A DNA stretch of 64,000 nt, taken from JAAZKV01 sp041659525 (GTDB lineage: Archaea > Iainarchaeota > Iainarchaeia > Iainarchaeales > JAAZKV01). The translations under genes and the position numbers were made by a program. Position 1 is the stretch's first letter. The number at the start of each line of letters is the position of its first letter. The DNA is taken from assembly GCA_041659525.1 (NCBI GenBank), contig JBAZYC010000001.1:310001-374000 (forward strand). Reading direction: 5' to 3'. This document shows, in pieces, positions 30,411 to 39,838 of this stretch. The notes below the pieces were generated by a model. It was given only the letters and a program-made list of their open reading frames with translations. It had not been told where the DNA came from and did no database searches.

Positions 30411-33032
30411 CTACTTGGCGGCTCTGTCTTTCATTTTCTTGTATTCTTCTTTTACATCAATTGCGATTCCGCCCTTAGTATTCATTGGGAATACTCCGTC
30501 TTCACCGTATTGGTATTGGATTAGCATGTTTGATGCTGTTCTAACTGTTCCATCAGGAGCAGCCACCAAATCTTTTAGTGAATTCGCTAGTCTTCTGTAT
30601 AAGTACCCTGATACTTTTGTCGATACACCTGTATCAACTTCTCCCTGTCTTCCACCCATTGAGTGGTAGAAGTATTCTTTCGCGTTCATTCCTTCAAGGA
30701 AATTTGACTTAATGAATCCGCCTGCAAGTAATCCTACATCTCCTTTTTCATTTGATGTGATTAATCTCTTTGCAAATCCTTTTTTAGGTCTTCCTTCACG
30801 AACACTCGCTTGACCCCAAAATCCAGCTATGTTCATCAAGTTGATTGAACTTCCTCTTGATTTTGCTAAGATCATTGAAATTGTGTTTAGTATTATTTCT
30901 TCGCCGATAACGTAGTGCAACTTTTCTTTTAGAATTGCTTTTTCTACTTTGTCTTTTACTTCTGAACCTAATCTTACCATGTATAACTCAAATGATTCGC
31001 TTAGTGTTCTTCCCGGAATTACTTCTAGTGTTCCTTTTTCGTACGATTCAACTAGTGCTTCTCCTTTCTTCATTGCTTCAGCGATTACTTTTTTCTTTAA
31101 ATCTTCAATTTCTTCGCTTACTTCATATTCTGCTAGTGAAGCTGTCATTCCTTTTTCTGTTAAAATGAATGCTGTAATTCTGTTTACTCCTCTGTAGAAG
31201 TCTTCGATTACATTGCTTGGATATTCTCTTGCGATTGTGTCAACTAATTTTCCTTTTCCTTCGCTTAGTGCGCTTGAGTCAATTACTCCGCTCACGAGTT
31301 GTCCGTTAACAATTTTTACTTTCTCCATTATTGCTGAAATTATTGGTGAATCGCTTTGTGTGTATCCTGCTTCTTTGAATACTTTGCTTGTGTATGATTC
31401 AAATTCAATATTCAAATCTTTTGGAAGTATTTGTGAGAAAATTAATCTTCCTGAGTATAATTTTCCTTTATCGGCTTTAGGCATATCAGTTACTCCAATT
31501 GAGTAGAGTAATCCCATTGCGTCTTGTTTTGAAAATGATGTTTGTGGCATTGTTAGTGTGAAGCATCCACTTACTCCATCTTCCTTTGGAGCAATTACTG
31601 GTGCACCAAATCTTGGAGAAATTATTTGGTCTCTTACAAGCATTAGTTTTTTTGCTTCTGCTTTTCCTTCTTCTGTTTGTGGAACGTGACAGTTCATTTC
31701 ATCCCCATCAAAGTCCGCGTTGTAGGGTGGACAAACGATTGGGTTTATTCTGAAAACCTTTCCAGGCATTATTCTTGCTCTATGTGCCATCATTGATATT
31801 CTGTGTAGTGATGGTTGTCTATTGAATAAAACAATGTCTCCGTTTTGTAAGTTTCTTTCTATTCTGTATCCAATATCAACTTCTTTTGCGATTTCTTCTC
31901 TATTTTCTACACTTACTTTTCTTCTTGTTCCGTTTGGTCTTATCACGTAAACTGGCTTATCGCTTTTTTCAACCATTTTCTTTACTGTATCTAAGTTCCA
32001 TTCTGTAACAAATTCTGGTACAGTTAATTCTTTTGCTGCTTCTTCAGGAACTCCAAGTTCTGAAATATCTAAATATGGATCAGGAACAATGATGGATCTT
32101 GCTGCGTGGTTAACTCTTTTTCCTGTTAAGTTGTATCTGAATCTTCCTTTCTTTCCTTTTAATCTTTGTATAATTGTTCTTAATGGTCTTCCACTTCTGT
32201 GTTTTGCTGGTGGAACTCCTGCTGTGTTGTTATCAAAGTAAGTTGTTGTGTGGTATTGTAGTAAGTCCCACAAATCTTCGATGATTAATTGTGGAGCACC
32301 TGCTTCCAAATTGTCTTTTAGTCTGTTGTTGATTCTAATTATATCAACTAATTTGTGTGTTAAATCATCTTCAGATTTTATTCCGCTTTCAAGTGTAATA
32401 CTTGGTCTGATTGTGATTGGCGGTACTTGCAGTACAGTTAGAACAAACCATTGGGGTTTGATTCTATTTGTATCGTAACCCATTAAGTGTAAGTGGTCTT
32501 CTGGAATTTTTTCCATCCATTCTCTTATTGCTGCTGGGTAAATTCTTTCTTTATTATAAAAGAAATTTGTTGGCTTATCAAGAACAGTTTTGAATACTGC
32601 TGCGTTACAGTGTGGGCATTTCTTTGCGTTCTTTGCTTTTAGTAAAATTCTTTTTGTGTATTCAACTACTTTTCCTTTACTAGCGTCTTGTAATTTTTTT
32701 ATTTGTTCATCAGCTAATAACATGTGTCCGCAATCTTTGCAAGTACAATTCATTAATAGTTCAATTCTTCTTCCAAATTCTGAGTGGATAACAGGTCTTT
32801 CCATTTCTAAGTGTCCGAAGTGTCCTGAACAATTCTTCATTGTTTGTCCGCATGTTTTACATTTTATTCCAGGGTTAATAACACCTAAGTGTGGGTCCAT
32901 TAATCCTCCTTCCATTGGGTAGCCGTCTTTATCGTATGTTTCAGGAGTCTTAATTTCTATTGAACTCATTTTTCTAACAAGTTCAGGATTTATGAAATTG
33001 AATTCTATGCTTCCAATTTTTTTCATTATCAT
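30411..33032 (-). CDS. rpoA1: RNA polymerase subunit A' (Rpo1N)
   Basis: This is the N-terminal part of the largest polymerase subunit, 873 residues. It has the N-terminal zinc site CKTCGQTMKNCSGHFGH and a second Cys cluster (NCTCKDCGH, CPHC), and the catalytic magnesium motif YNADFDGDEMNCH. DGVSGCFTLT and RGSSINLMNIAGFWGQ follow. The ATG at 33032 is chosen for its spacing from a TTGGTG site; an ATG two codons later is possible. B' precedes it and A'' follows. Confidence 0.98.
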   Translation of the reverse strand: MIMKKIGSIEFNFINPELVRKMSSIEIKTPETYDKDGYPMEGGLMDPHLGVINPGIKCKTCGQTMKNCSGHFGHLEMERPVIHSEFGRRIELLMNCTCKDCGHMLLADEQIKKLQDASKGKVVEYTKRILLKAKNAKKCPHCNAAVFKTVLDKPTNFFYNKERIYPAAIREWMEKIPEDHLHLMGYDTNRIKPQWFVLTVLQVPPITIRPSITLESGIKSEDDLTHKLVDIIRINNRLKDNLEAGAPQLIIEDLWDLLQYHTTTYFDNNTAGVPPAKHRSGRPLRTIIQRLKGKKGRFRYNLTGKRVNHAARSIIVPDPYLDISELGVPEEAAKELTVPEFVTEWNLDTVKKMVEKSDKPVYVIRPNGTRRKVSVENREEIAKEVDIGYRIERNLQNGDIVLFNRQPSLHRISMMAHRARIMPGKVFRINPIVCPPYNADFDGDEMNCHVPQTEEGKAEAKKLMLVRDQIISPRFGAPVIAPKEDGVSGCFTLTMPQTSFSKQDAMGLLYSIGVTDMPKADKGKLYSGRLIFSQILPKDLNIEFESYTSKVFKEAGYTQSDSPIISAIMEKVKIVNGQLVSGVIDSSALSEGKGKLVDTIAREYPSNVIEDFYRGVNRITAFILTEKGMTASLAEYEVSEEIEDLKKKVIAEAMKKGEALVESYEKGTLEVIPGRTLSESFELYMVRLGSEVKDKVEKAILKEKLHYVIGEEIILNTISMILAKSRGSSINLMNIAGFWGQASVREGRPKKGFAKRLITSNEKGDVGLLAGGFIKSNFLEGMNAKEYFYHSMGGRQGEVDTGVSTKVSGYLYRRLANSLKDLVAAPDGTVRTASNMLIQYQYGEDGVFPMNTKGGIAIDVKEEYKKMKDRAAK

Positions 33033-33128
33033 ATTCCACACCAACCTATTTCTTTTTTTGCTACCTTAAAATATCATTTTATTTTTTTCATTTTTTCCAT
33101 TTTATTTTATTTATACTTTGCCTGCAAA

Positions 33129-34943
33129 TCACACTTTGTCAACTAGGTTTATTTTTGCTAATATTCCTAGTGCTTTTAATTCTTCGATTAACAATTTGAA
33201 CCCGTAGGACATTTCTACTGGATAAACTGCTGTGCTCTTACAAAGTGGGCAGTATCTTTTGTGTCTAATCTCATCGTTAACTGCAATTACTCCGCATTTC
33301 TCGCAGACTAGTTCAACTGTTTTGTCCGAGTCTTCAAGTAATTTTTCGTGTAGTAGCATTGCTGCTCCGTGTCCTACTAATGTTTCGCCTTCCATTTCTC
33401 CAAATCTTAATCCGCCCTCTTTTTCTTTTCCTTCAGTTGGCTGTCTTGTTAAAACTTGTACTGGTCCGCGTGCTCTTGCTTGTAATTTGTTTGCTACAAC
33501 GTGGTACAACTTTTGTGTTGCAATTACACCTGTAAATATTTCTCCTTCAAGTCTTCTACCGCTTATTCCGTCGTAGAAAGTTTCCATTCCGTCTCCTCTA
33601 AATCCATTTGCTCTTAGAGTTTCTTCTAATTCTAATAATGGAGTTGCTGAGAATGGTGTTCCGTCAATTATTTTTCCGCTTGCTGCTCCTGCTTTTCCAC
33701 CTAACATTTCTAGTAAGTGCCCCATAGTCATTCTTGATGGGATTGAGTGCGGATTAATTATCAAATCAGGTTTTATTCCGTCAATTGAAAAAGGCATATC
33801 TTCTTCGGGAACGATTGCTGCTACTACTCCTTTTTGTCCGTGTCTTGAAGCAATTTTGTCTCCAACTGCAGGGATTAATGGTGTTCTAATTTTTACTTTC
33901 ACAAGTCTTGAACCATCTTCTGCTTCAGTCATCATGATTGTGTCTACGTAACCTGGTTTTCCTTTTCTAATTGTCATTGAAGCGTCTCTTCTTTTTTCTT
34001 CATCAACACCGAAGTCAGTCATTTCTTCAAAGAATCTTGGTGGAGAAGTTTTTCCTATAATTGCTTCTTCTTCTCCAACGTGTTGTTCTAGTTGAATTAT
34101 TCCGTCAGCACCAAGTTTTTTGTAATTACTCTCTTCAACGAATCCAACTTTTTCTTCTGTTGGTATTTCGAATCTATCTCTTTGTCCACCTGGATATCTT
34201 TGTTCAATTGTTTCGTAATTTCTAAAGTAAGCAGCTCTTCCAAGTCCTCTATCTATTGCTCCTTGGTTTAAAATTATTGCATCCATTGTGTTTACTCCAT
34301 AGTAAGGCATAATTGCTACTACAAAGTTTTGTGATTGTGGTCTCTTATCAAGTTCAATTAAATCCATTGTTCTTGTTTTTACTAAATTCTTTTCTGGATA
34401 GTATAGTAAGTATCCTTCTGTGTCGTGTCTTATTTTGTAGTTAATTGCTCCAATTCCCATAGCTTGTTTGAACATTTTTGCTCCGTGAAGAGCTTTTCCT
34501 GCCATGTTGTGATTAACATATGGAATTAAACTTGAGATTACACTTAGTGTTGCTGCTCCGTCAATTTCCATGTGAGTGTGGTTCTTTGTTATTTGTGATT
34601 CGTCTTGTGCAACTAAAGCGTTTTCTTCTTCTTCAGAATCAAGGTAATCAATTACTCCAATTTCTAGTAATTGGTTGAAAGTTAATTTTCCTTCTATTAC
34701 TTGTTTCTTCATTTCTGGAGTGTAAGTACTTTTTCCGTTTTTTATTACAATTACAGGTCTTTGTAATCTTCCTGCATCAGTATTCAAGTAGATTTCGTTT
34801 GTGTCTTTGTGGAAAGATACATTCATTTGTTTTGGCAACTTGTTTTGTCTTCTTGCTTCAACGATTGTTTCTGTTAATTCGTCAGGTTTTTCGTGGAACC
34901 CAATTAATCTTCCGTTGATGTAAACTTTTGCTATTGCTGCCAT
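33129..34943 (-). CDS. rpoB1: RNA polymerase subunit B' (Rpo2C)
   Basis: This is the C-terminal part of the second largest polymerase subunit, 604 residues. It shows GINAMDAIILNQ-like GVNTMDAIILNQGAIDRG, the KIASRHGQKGVVAAI motif, HSIPSRMTMGHLLEMLGGK and the C-terminal zinc site CEKCGVIAVNDEIRHKRYCP. It is separate from B'', the split arrangement seen in many euryarchaeal and related lineages. Confidence 0.98.
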   Translation of the reverse strand: MAAIAKVYINGRLIGFHEKPDELTETIVEARRQNKLPKQMNVSFHKDTNEIYLNTDAGRLQRPVIVIKNGKSTYTPEMKKQVIEGKLTFNQLLEIGVIDYLDSEEEENALVAQDESQITKNHTHMEIDGAATLSVISSLIPYVNHNMAGKALHGAKMFKQAMGIGAINYKIRHDTEGYLLYYPEKNLVKTRTMDLIELDKRPQSQNFVVAIMPYYGVNTMDAIILNQGAIDRGLGRAAYFRNYETIEQRYPGGQRDRFEIPTEEKVGFVEESNYKKLGADGIIQLEQHVGEEEAIIGKTSPPRFFEEMTDFGVDEEKRRDASMTIRKGKPGYVDTIMMTEAEDGSRLVKVKIRTPLIPAVGDKIASRHGQKGVVAAIVPEEDMPFSIDGIKPDLIINPHSIPSRMTMGHLLEMLGGKAGAASGKIIDGTPFSATPLLELEETLRANGFRGDGMETFYDGISGRRLEGEIFTGVIATQKLYHVVANKLQARARGPVQVLTRQPTEGKEKEGGLRFGEMEGETLVGHGAAMLLHEKLLEDSDKTVELVCEKCGVIAVNDEIRHKRYCPLCKSTAVYPVEMSYGFKLLIEELKALGILAKINLVDKV

Positions 34944-35000
34944 ACAAATCCACCCACAAATTTTATTCTCATTTCTTTTTTTTCATTTTCAAAAATTAAT

Positions 35001-36464
35001 TTACAATTTCTTTAGTCTTACTCCTTGTTTGTGTAAGAAATCTTCAACAGGGTTTTCGTCTGAATCTGTTGTTACTTCGCTCATGAAGCAAAGATTTTTT
35101 ACCAGTCCACATTGTGGTCCATCTGGAGTTTCTATTGGGTCAAGTCTTCCCCAGTGTGTACCGTGTACATCACGTGCTTCGTATAATTCTCTTGTTTTTG
35201 ATAATTGTGATTTTACTTTTCTCATATCAGTTAATGGAGCTAAGTAATTTACTCTGTCCATGAACTTTGCTACACCAGTACTTCTTCCAATCCAGTTTCC
35301 TGTGCTCATTGCGAATTTGATTCTTTCGCTTACGGCACCTGGTCTTACGATTGTAGAAATATTTAATTTTCTTCTTCTTGTAACTGTTCTATCAATTTGG
35401 AATCTAATATCTTTTATGAAGTACTTGAATGAGTATCTGAATAAGTGCTCCATTAATTTTCCTGATAATTCTAGTCTCTTGTTTGTGTAATGATCCTTAT
35501 CATCTTTTCCTCTTAATCTGTAAGCTCTTTCAACAGCTTTTGTTGCCATCATTGAAAGGTAATATGCTTTTGCAAGTCTTGCTGGTTCGTCTTGACCAAT
35601 GTGTGGTAGTAAGAATCCATCTATTACTTCTCTTGCTCTTCTTAATCTATAATCAATTACTTGACCTGGTGCAACGAATTTACCAATCTTATCAAGTGCT
35701 TCTTCTTCAGTATTAATTTCGCATTCTTCCCAGTTTAGTAATAAATCGTTTTGTATTTCTTTTTCTTCAGGGAAAGCATCGAAAATATCTTTCTTTGTTT
35801 TTAGTCCTAGTGCTTTGAATAATGCAAATAAAGGTAATTTCTTTGGACTTGTTGGGAAAGATGCGTAAAGCATTCCTTCAGGAGATCTAAGTAATCTTAC
35901 TCTTCCTTTGAAAGCTCCTTTAGTTGAAATTACTTCTGACACAACTCCTTTTTCTCCTTCAGAAATTAATACTCTATCTGAAGCTAATACTTCTTGTGTC
36001 ATTAGTGCTTTTTCGCTTCCGTTAATAATAAAATATCCACCAAAATCTTTTGGATCTTCACTCATTTCAATTAGTTCTTCAGGAGATTTTCCTGCTAACC
36101 AGCATAAATTAGATTTAGTCATTATTGGTAAGTCTCCAATATATGTTCTTCTTGCGTCTTGTTCAACATCTCTTCTATAAAGTCTCATAGTTAAGAAAAT
36201 TGGTCCAGCATAAGTTCTGTTTCTTAGTCTTGCTTCCATTGGAGTAAATTCTTCTCTTGGAGATCCATCTGCTTCAATTATTTTTGGTTTTTCAACTTCA
36301 ATATTAGATAATTCAATTCTTACTTCTTCAATTTTTGGAACAATTAGAGCGTTTTCTTGTACGATGTCGTTTAATTTTTGGTCAACAAATTGGTTGAATG
36401 AATCAACTTCCATTTGCGCAATACTTTTGTTTCTAAAATAAGAATCAATTAGTTCCCATGACAT
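35001..36464 (-). CDS. rpoB2: RNA polymerase subunit B'' (Rpo2N)
   Basis: This is the N-terminal part of the second largest polymerase subunit, 487 residues. It begins MSWELIDSYFRNKSIAQMEV and has RRRKLNISTIVRPGAVSERI, then RVNYLAPLTDMRKVKSQLSK and ARDVHGTHWGRLDPIETPDG close to the end. The ATG after GGGTGAGCAAA is preferred to the GTG in that site. The break before B' falls just after GPQCGLVKNL, the usual archaeal split region. Confidence 0.98.
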   Translation of the reverse strand: MSWELIDSYFRNKSIAQMEVDSFNQFVDQKLNDIVQENALIVPKIEEVRIELSNIEVEKPKIIEADGSPREEFTPMEARLRNRTYAGPIFLTMRLYRRDVEQDARRTYIGDLPIMTKSNLCWLAGKSPEELIEMSEDPKDFGGYFIINGSEKALMTQEVLASDRVLISEGEKGVVSEVISTKGAFKGRVRLLRSPEGMLYASFPTSPKKLPLFALFKALGLKTKKDIFDAFPEEKEIQNDLLLNWEECEINTEEEALDKIGKFVAPGQVIDYRLRRAREVIDGFLLPHIGQDEPARLAKAYYLSMMATKAVERAYRLRGKDDKDHYTNKRLELSGKLMEHLFRYSFKYFIKDIRFQIDRTVTRRRKLNISTIVRPGAVSERIKFAMSTGNWIGRSTGVAKFMDRVNYLAPLTDMRKVKSQLSKTRELYEARDVHGTHWGRLDPIETPDGPQCGLVKNLCFMSEVTTDSDENPVEDFLHKQGVRLKKL

Positions 36465-36531
36465 TTTGCTCACCCTCTTGCTCCTACTAACTAAATATTT
36501 TTCAGCCTTTTGGCTGGATTAAAAATAATTT

Positions 36532-36759
36532 TTATACTACTCTTCTGTAGTAAACGCTTTGTCCTGCTGTTATAGAATCTCTGATTATTTTTACTACATC
36601 CCCTTTTTCAGGTGAGAGTAATTTAATTGAAGGATCTGCTTTATCTATTCTTGGCAAAGCCTCTTTTTTTACCCCAAGTTCTGCCATTAGTTCGGCAACT
36701 TTTTCTTTTCTAATCAAGAATTGTTCAGGTACTAAATAGTGTCGTTTTTCATCAGCCAA
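36532..36759 (-). CDS. rpoH: RNA polymerase subunit H (Rpo5)
   Basis: This small shared polymerase subunit, homologous to the C-terminal domain of eukaryotic Rpb5, is 75 residues from TTG. It shows HYLVPEQFLIRKEKVAELMA, LPRIDKADPSIKLL and the conserved GDVVKIIRDSITAGQSVYYR. The TTG at 36759 follows a GGTGG ribosome binding site and yields M-ADEKRHYLVP; a TTG five codons earlier is less plausible. It heads the H-B''-B'-A'-A'' operon. Confidence 0.94.
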   Translation of the reverse strand: MADEKRHYLVPEQFLIRKEKVAELMAELGVKKEALPRIDKADPSIKLLSPEKGDVVKIIRDSITAGQSVYYRRVV

Positions 36760-36858
36760 TAAACCACCAGGCAAATAATTAGCGTTAAGAATATGCTGCT
36801 AGCAAGAAATGAAAAAATCATTCCACTGCAAAAACAACCATCATCAAAGCGCCACTAA

Positions 36859-36910
36859 GGTCCACGGGACCACTAATTATAGAAAATAGAATTGGAAAGC
36901 TTTAAAAGGA
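36859..36910 (-). promoter_or_regulatory. Predicted rpoH promoter and leader hairpin
   Basis: TCCTTTTAAAGC (36899-36910) is a TATA-like element about 140 bases before the rpoH start. About 15 bases into the presumed leader lies a perfect GGTCC/GGACC hairpin with a three-base loop (36859-36871). The RNA polymerase operon thus appears to have a leader of about 115 bases. Confidence 0.45.
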
Positions 36911-36938
36911 TTGATGTAGGATTCGAAAAAAAAGAAAA

Positions 36939-36963
36939 CGACCCCTCCAAGTGGGAAAGGTCG
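36939..36963 (-). terminator. Hairpin terminator after the DUF4870-like gene
   Basis: CGACCTTTCC pairs with GGAGGGGTCG (ten pairs with G-U wobbles, five-base loop), 15 bases past the stop at 36978. On the minus strand it is followed by TTTTCTTTTTTTT. It insulates the RNA polymerase operon from the upstream gene. Confidence 0.75.
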
Positions 36964-36977
36964 GTTTTAAGTTAGAT

Positions 36978-37295
36978 TTACTTCCAGATTCCACCGATTA
37001 ATGGCAATGGTTTCTTTGTTCCGCTTAATGCGTTTATTATGCACAAAACGTACAAAATTAGTGATCCTAATCCAACTATTGGTATTAGTAAGAACCCTAT
37101 CAACACTATCATTAATATTGCCGATATGAACATTCCTACGAATGCCGCTATTTCTAATACTATTATTTGCTTTGAGTAGAACGTTACATAGTCATCATCT
37201 TTTTTTACAAAGACAAAGATTAACGGAACTACTAAAGGAATTAATAGCGTAGATAGCACTGAAATTAATGCCATCATTTTTGAATCTTGAGCCAT
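36978..37295 (-). CDS. Small membrane protein, DUF4870/Tic20-like
   Basis: This 105-residue protein has three or four hydrophobic helices (about 8-30, 42-62, 63-92) and the pattern VPLIFVFVKKDDDYVTFYSK, then QIIVLEIAAF, resembling DUF4870, where a loop with F/Y-x-H/S-x-K-Q follows the first helix. The role of the family is unclear. An AGGAGGG ribosome binding site precedes the ATG, and a TATA-like element lies about 50 bases upstream. Confidence 0.7.
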   Translation of the reverse strand: MAQDSKMMALISVLSTLLIPLVVPLIFVFVKKDDDYVTFYSKQIIVLEIAAFVGMFISAILMIVLIGFLLIPIVGLGSLILYVLCIINALSGTKKPLPLIGGIWK

Positions 37296-37450
37296 AATTA
37301 ACCCTCCTAGGTATTTCGTTGCATAAACAATGCAAATCCCAGTATTTAATAGTTTTGACTAGAGTTAGGGAAAAAAATTTTAATTATTTATTAATCTCAG
37401 GATATTTCATGCAATAATTTGCATAAAAAAATAATTTGGTTTTTTAAAAA

Positions 37451-39070
37451 TTATTTCCATTGATTTGTGCAAAATAACCATTCATCAGTAAAAGAGTACT
37501 TTCTTGAAAGTTCAGTTCCTTCAATATCAATACTATTAGCATATTCAGTCCCAAAACCTTTGTCTTTAGTTACATTTGGCCAAACAGCAATAGAACCCCT
37601 AATTTTTGGTTCTTCTAATCCACTCATAGAACCAAGGATTTCTTTATTTTTGTAATATAATCTATCATTCTGAGTTTCTTTCCAATAATAAATATTTTTT
37701 CCAGAGAGTTGGAATTTTTGGGAAGAAGAAATATTGTTTGCAACTACTTCCCCATTCAAAATTAAATCTCCGCGAAAACTGCTTTTATCAGCAGGATTTG
37801 TTCGTACATAAGAATAATTTCCATTTATTAAAAGTCCTGAATCAAACTTTGCTTCATCAAGCTTTTTTCCATTCAAATAAATGAACCATTCATCAGAAGT
37901 GTATGGAGTTCCACTATCAACAAGATAATCATCTCCAAACAAATGAACATTCAGTTCTATGTGAGTTGGTATTTCACCAATTAATTTACCATTATAGACT
38001 GATTGCTCTTTAGCAGTTGTAGAAAAAAGATTATTATTAACTAAAACGTTATTTGAAAAAGCAGAACGATTATTTGCAATTAATTTTCCATCTAAATAAA
38101 GTTCATCATAATTCCCATAAATAAATTTGTCCCCAAAAACAACTGCTTTAGGGTAACTCGTTGTAAATACTTTTGTTCCATTGTAAACTATATCATAAAC
38201 CCGTTCGCCATCATCATAAGTCCCTGTTTCTTTAAATGCCCAATAATTATCCAAAAAAGTTCCAACCTTGTTAAACCCCATATTAAAGATACAATCATTA
38301 CCTGTTCCTTTTTCAAATTCATCAACTTTCTCCCCATTTTTATATAAAGTAAAGCAATAATTTGAATCAACATCATCACTTGTATCTAATAATACAAAGT
38401 TTTTATGAATTCCTTCAATTCTTCCAATTCCTAATTCTTTATCATTGAAATAAACTCGGCTTATTTTATCTTCTTTAGTGCAAGAATAAACAATATTATC
38501 CCCCCACAACTCATAATCATAATATTTACAACTAGAAATTAGTACTTTTTCATTATAAATTATTTGAAACCCATTATCTAATCTCCAAAAAACTACATTA
38601 GGCCCCCAGATTTCTGGATCTGAACCTTCACCAAAATCTTTTTTATTAAAAATAACGTGCTCTTTTCGAGAAAAATTAGGATTATAAGTATCAACATCTT
38701 TCACGTAGACTATATTATCCCCAAACAAAGCAAGGTCTCTAAAAGGATTAACATATTTCCCAATTGTTTCATCAATTACTTCGCCATCATAGTAAAGTGA
38801 TTCCACTGTTTCCCCAGACTCATTTTTTGTTTCAGTGTTGTAAGCGTAATGTTCATCGCAAGAATAAACTGGTTGAGTTGAAGAGTCTTTTTTCCAATCA
38901 AAAAAGAAACCTTCACTAGAAATAGGTGGTTTATCAGTAGTTACTTCATTAGAATCCCAGCCTGACACAATAGGAGTGTTTGTATCCACTGTTTTTTTAG
39001 AAGAAGTACATCCAAAAAGCAATAAAACTAAAATTAGCAATAATAATCCTAAAACAATTTTTTTATTCAA
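37451..39070 (-). CDS. Lipoprotein with repeated beta-strand units
   Basis: This 539-residue protein starts at TTG (MNKKIVLGLLLLILVLLLFG then Cys), a lipobox, so it is likely exported and lipid-anchored. The body repeats short strand patterns such as LFGDNIVYVKD, LWGDNIVYSC, VFGDKFIYGNY and LNGKKL/YNGKLI, about every 40-50 residues, suggesting a beta-propeller or beta-helix. It has no recognised catalytic motif. It may be a surface binding protein. Confidence 0.65.
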   Translation of the reverse strand: MNKKIVLGLLLLILVLLLFGCTSSKKTVDTNTPIVSGWDSNEVTTDKPPISSEGFFFDWKKDSSTQPVYSCDEHYAYNTETKNESGETVESLYYDGEVIDETIGKYVNPFRDLALFGDNIVYVKDVDTYNPNFSRKEHVIFNKKDFGEGSDPEIWGPNVVFWRLDNGFQIIYNEKVLISSCKYYDYELWGDNIVYSCTKEDKISRVYFNDKELGIGRIEGIHKNFVLLDTSDDVDSNYCFTLYKNGEKVDEFEKGTGNDCIFNMGFNKVGTFLDNYWAFKETGTYDDGERVYDIVYNGTKVFTTSYPKAVVFGDKFIYGNYDELYLDGKLIANNRSAFSNNVLVNNNLFSTTAKEQSVYNGKLIGEIPTHIELNVHLFGDDYLVDSGTPYTSDEWFIYLNGKKLDEAKFDSGLLINGNYSYVRTNPADKSSFRGDLILNGEVVANNISSSQKFQLSGKNIYYWKETQNDRLYYKNKEILGSMSGLEEPKIRGSIAVWPNVTKDKGFGTEYANSIDIEGTELSRKYSFTDEWLFCTNQWK

Positions 39071-39181
39071 AAATACCACTTAGTAATCAAAGGGTTTCAA
39101 ATTATATAAACTTAACTTTAAAGAAAACTCTACCGAAAATCATTTAATTAATTATGAAAAAGAGTTGCTTGAATGGATTAA

Positions 39182-39715
39182 TTATTGTATTTGTATTTCT
39201 TTTTTTTCGTAAATATCAAATGTTCCTGCAAGATTAATTTTTGCCTCAATAAACCACTTTACTGGGTTTGGTTTCATACTAAAAAGGTTAATTGAAAGTC
39301 CTGTATTAAAGGAATTATTTTGTGTTTCTAATTGCTTCGCATTTTGAGGAACAATAAAAGAAAAGTTATATTCAGAGTTTGTCGCGGGCAGGTTTTGTTT
39401 ATCTTTTAGCTTTTGAACATATTCATAAATTCGCACGACTTCATTTCGAGTATTACGAGGATTATTCTTTGTAGGAGCGCGAACTGTCCTTTTTTGTTCA
39501 GCAAATAAAGTAACATTAATTTCATTGCAATTAACTGGTTTAAGCAAGGTTAATGATAAACTACCTTCAACTTTTTCATTAGGAGAAAAAATTGTTTTAG
39601 GAATCAATACAGAAACACTTCCAGTACTTGAAAGTATTTTGTTTCTAATCAAAAAAAATACTATTGCAACAACTAAAAACACCGCTATTATTATACCAAC
39701 TAACAACAAATCCAT
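39182..39715 (-). CDS. Membrane-anchored arrestin/Spo0M-like protein
   Basis: This 177-residue protein has one N-terminal membrane helix (about 4-24). A beta-sandwich-like domain follows: VSVLIPKTIFSPNEKVEGSL, LSLTLLKPVNCNEINVTLFA, then PATNSEYNFSFIVPQNAK and VKWFIEAKINLAGTFDIYEK. The order of strands and the W-x-I/V-x-A element resemble arrestin or Spo0M-type domains seen in prokaryotes, by memory only. It follows the lipoprotein gene region on the same strand. Confidence 0.45.
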   Translation of the reverse strand: MDLLLVGIIIAVFLVVAIVFFLIRNKILSSTGSVSVLIPKTIFSPNEKVEGSLSLTLLKPVNCNEINVTLFAEQKRTVRAPTKNNPRNTRNEVVRIYEYVQKLKDKQNLPATNSEYNFSFIVPQNAKQLETQNNSFNTGLSINLFSMKPNPVKWFIEAKINLAGTFDIYEKKEIQIQ

Positions 39716-39838
39716 ATTATCCCTTCAAAAGTAAATTAAATAGAATTTTGTTATTTTTAAACATTAGCATATAACTAACTTTGTGCAAAAATAAGACTAT
39801 TTCATTTTTTTCCATACCAATCAAAAGTTCATATAAAA

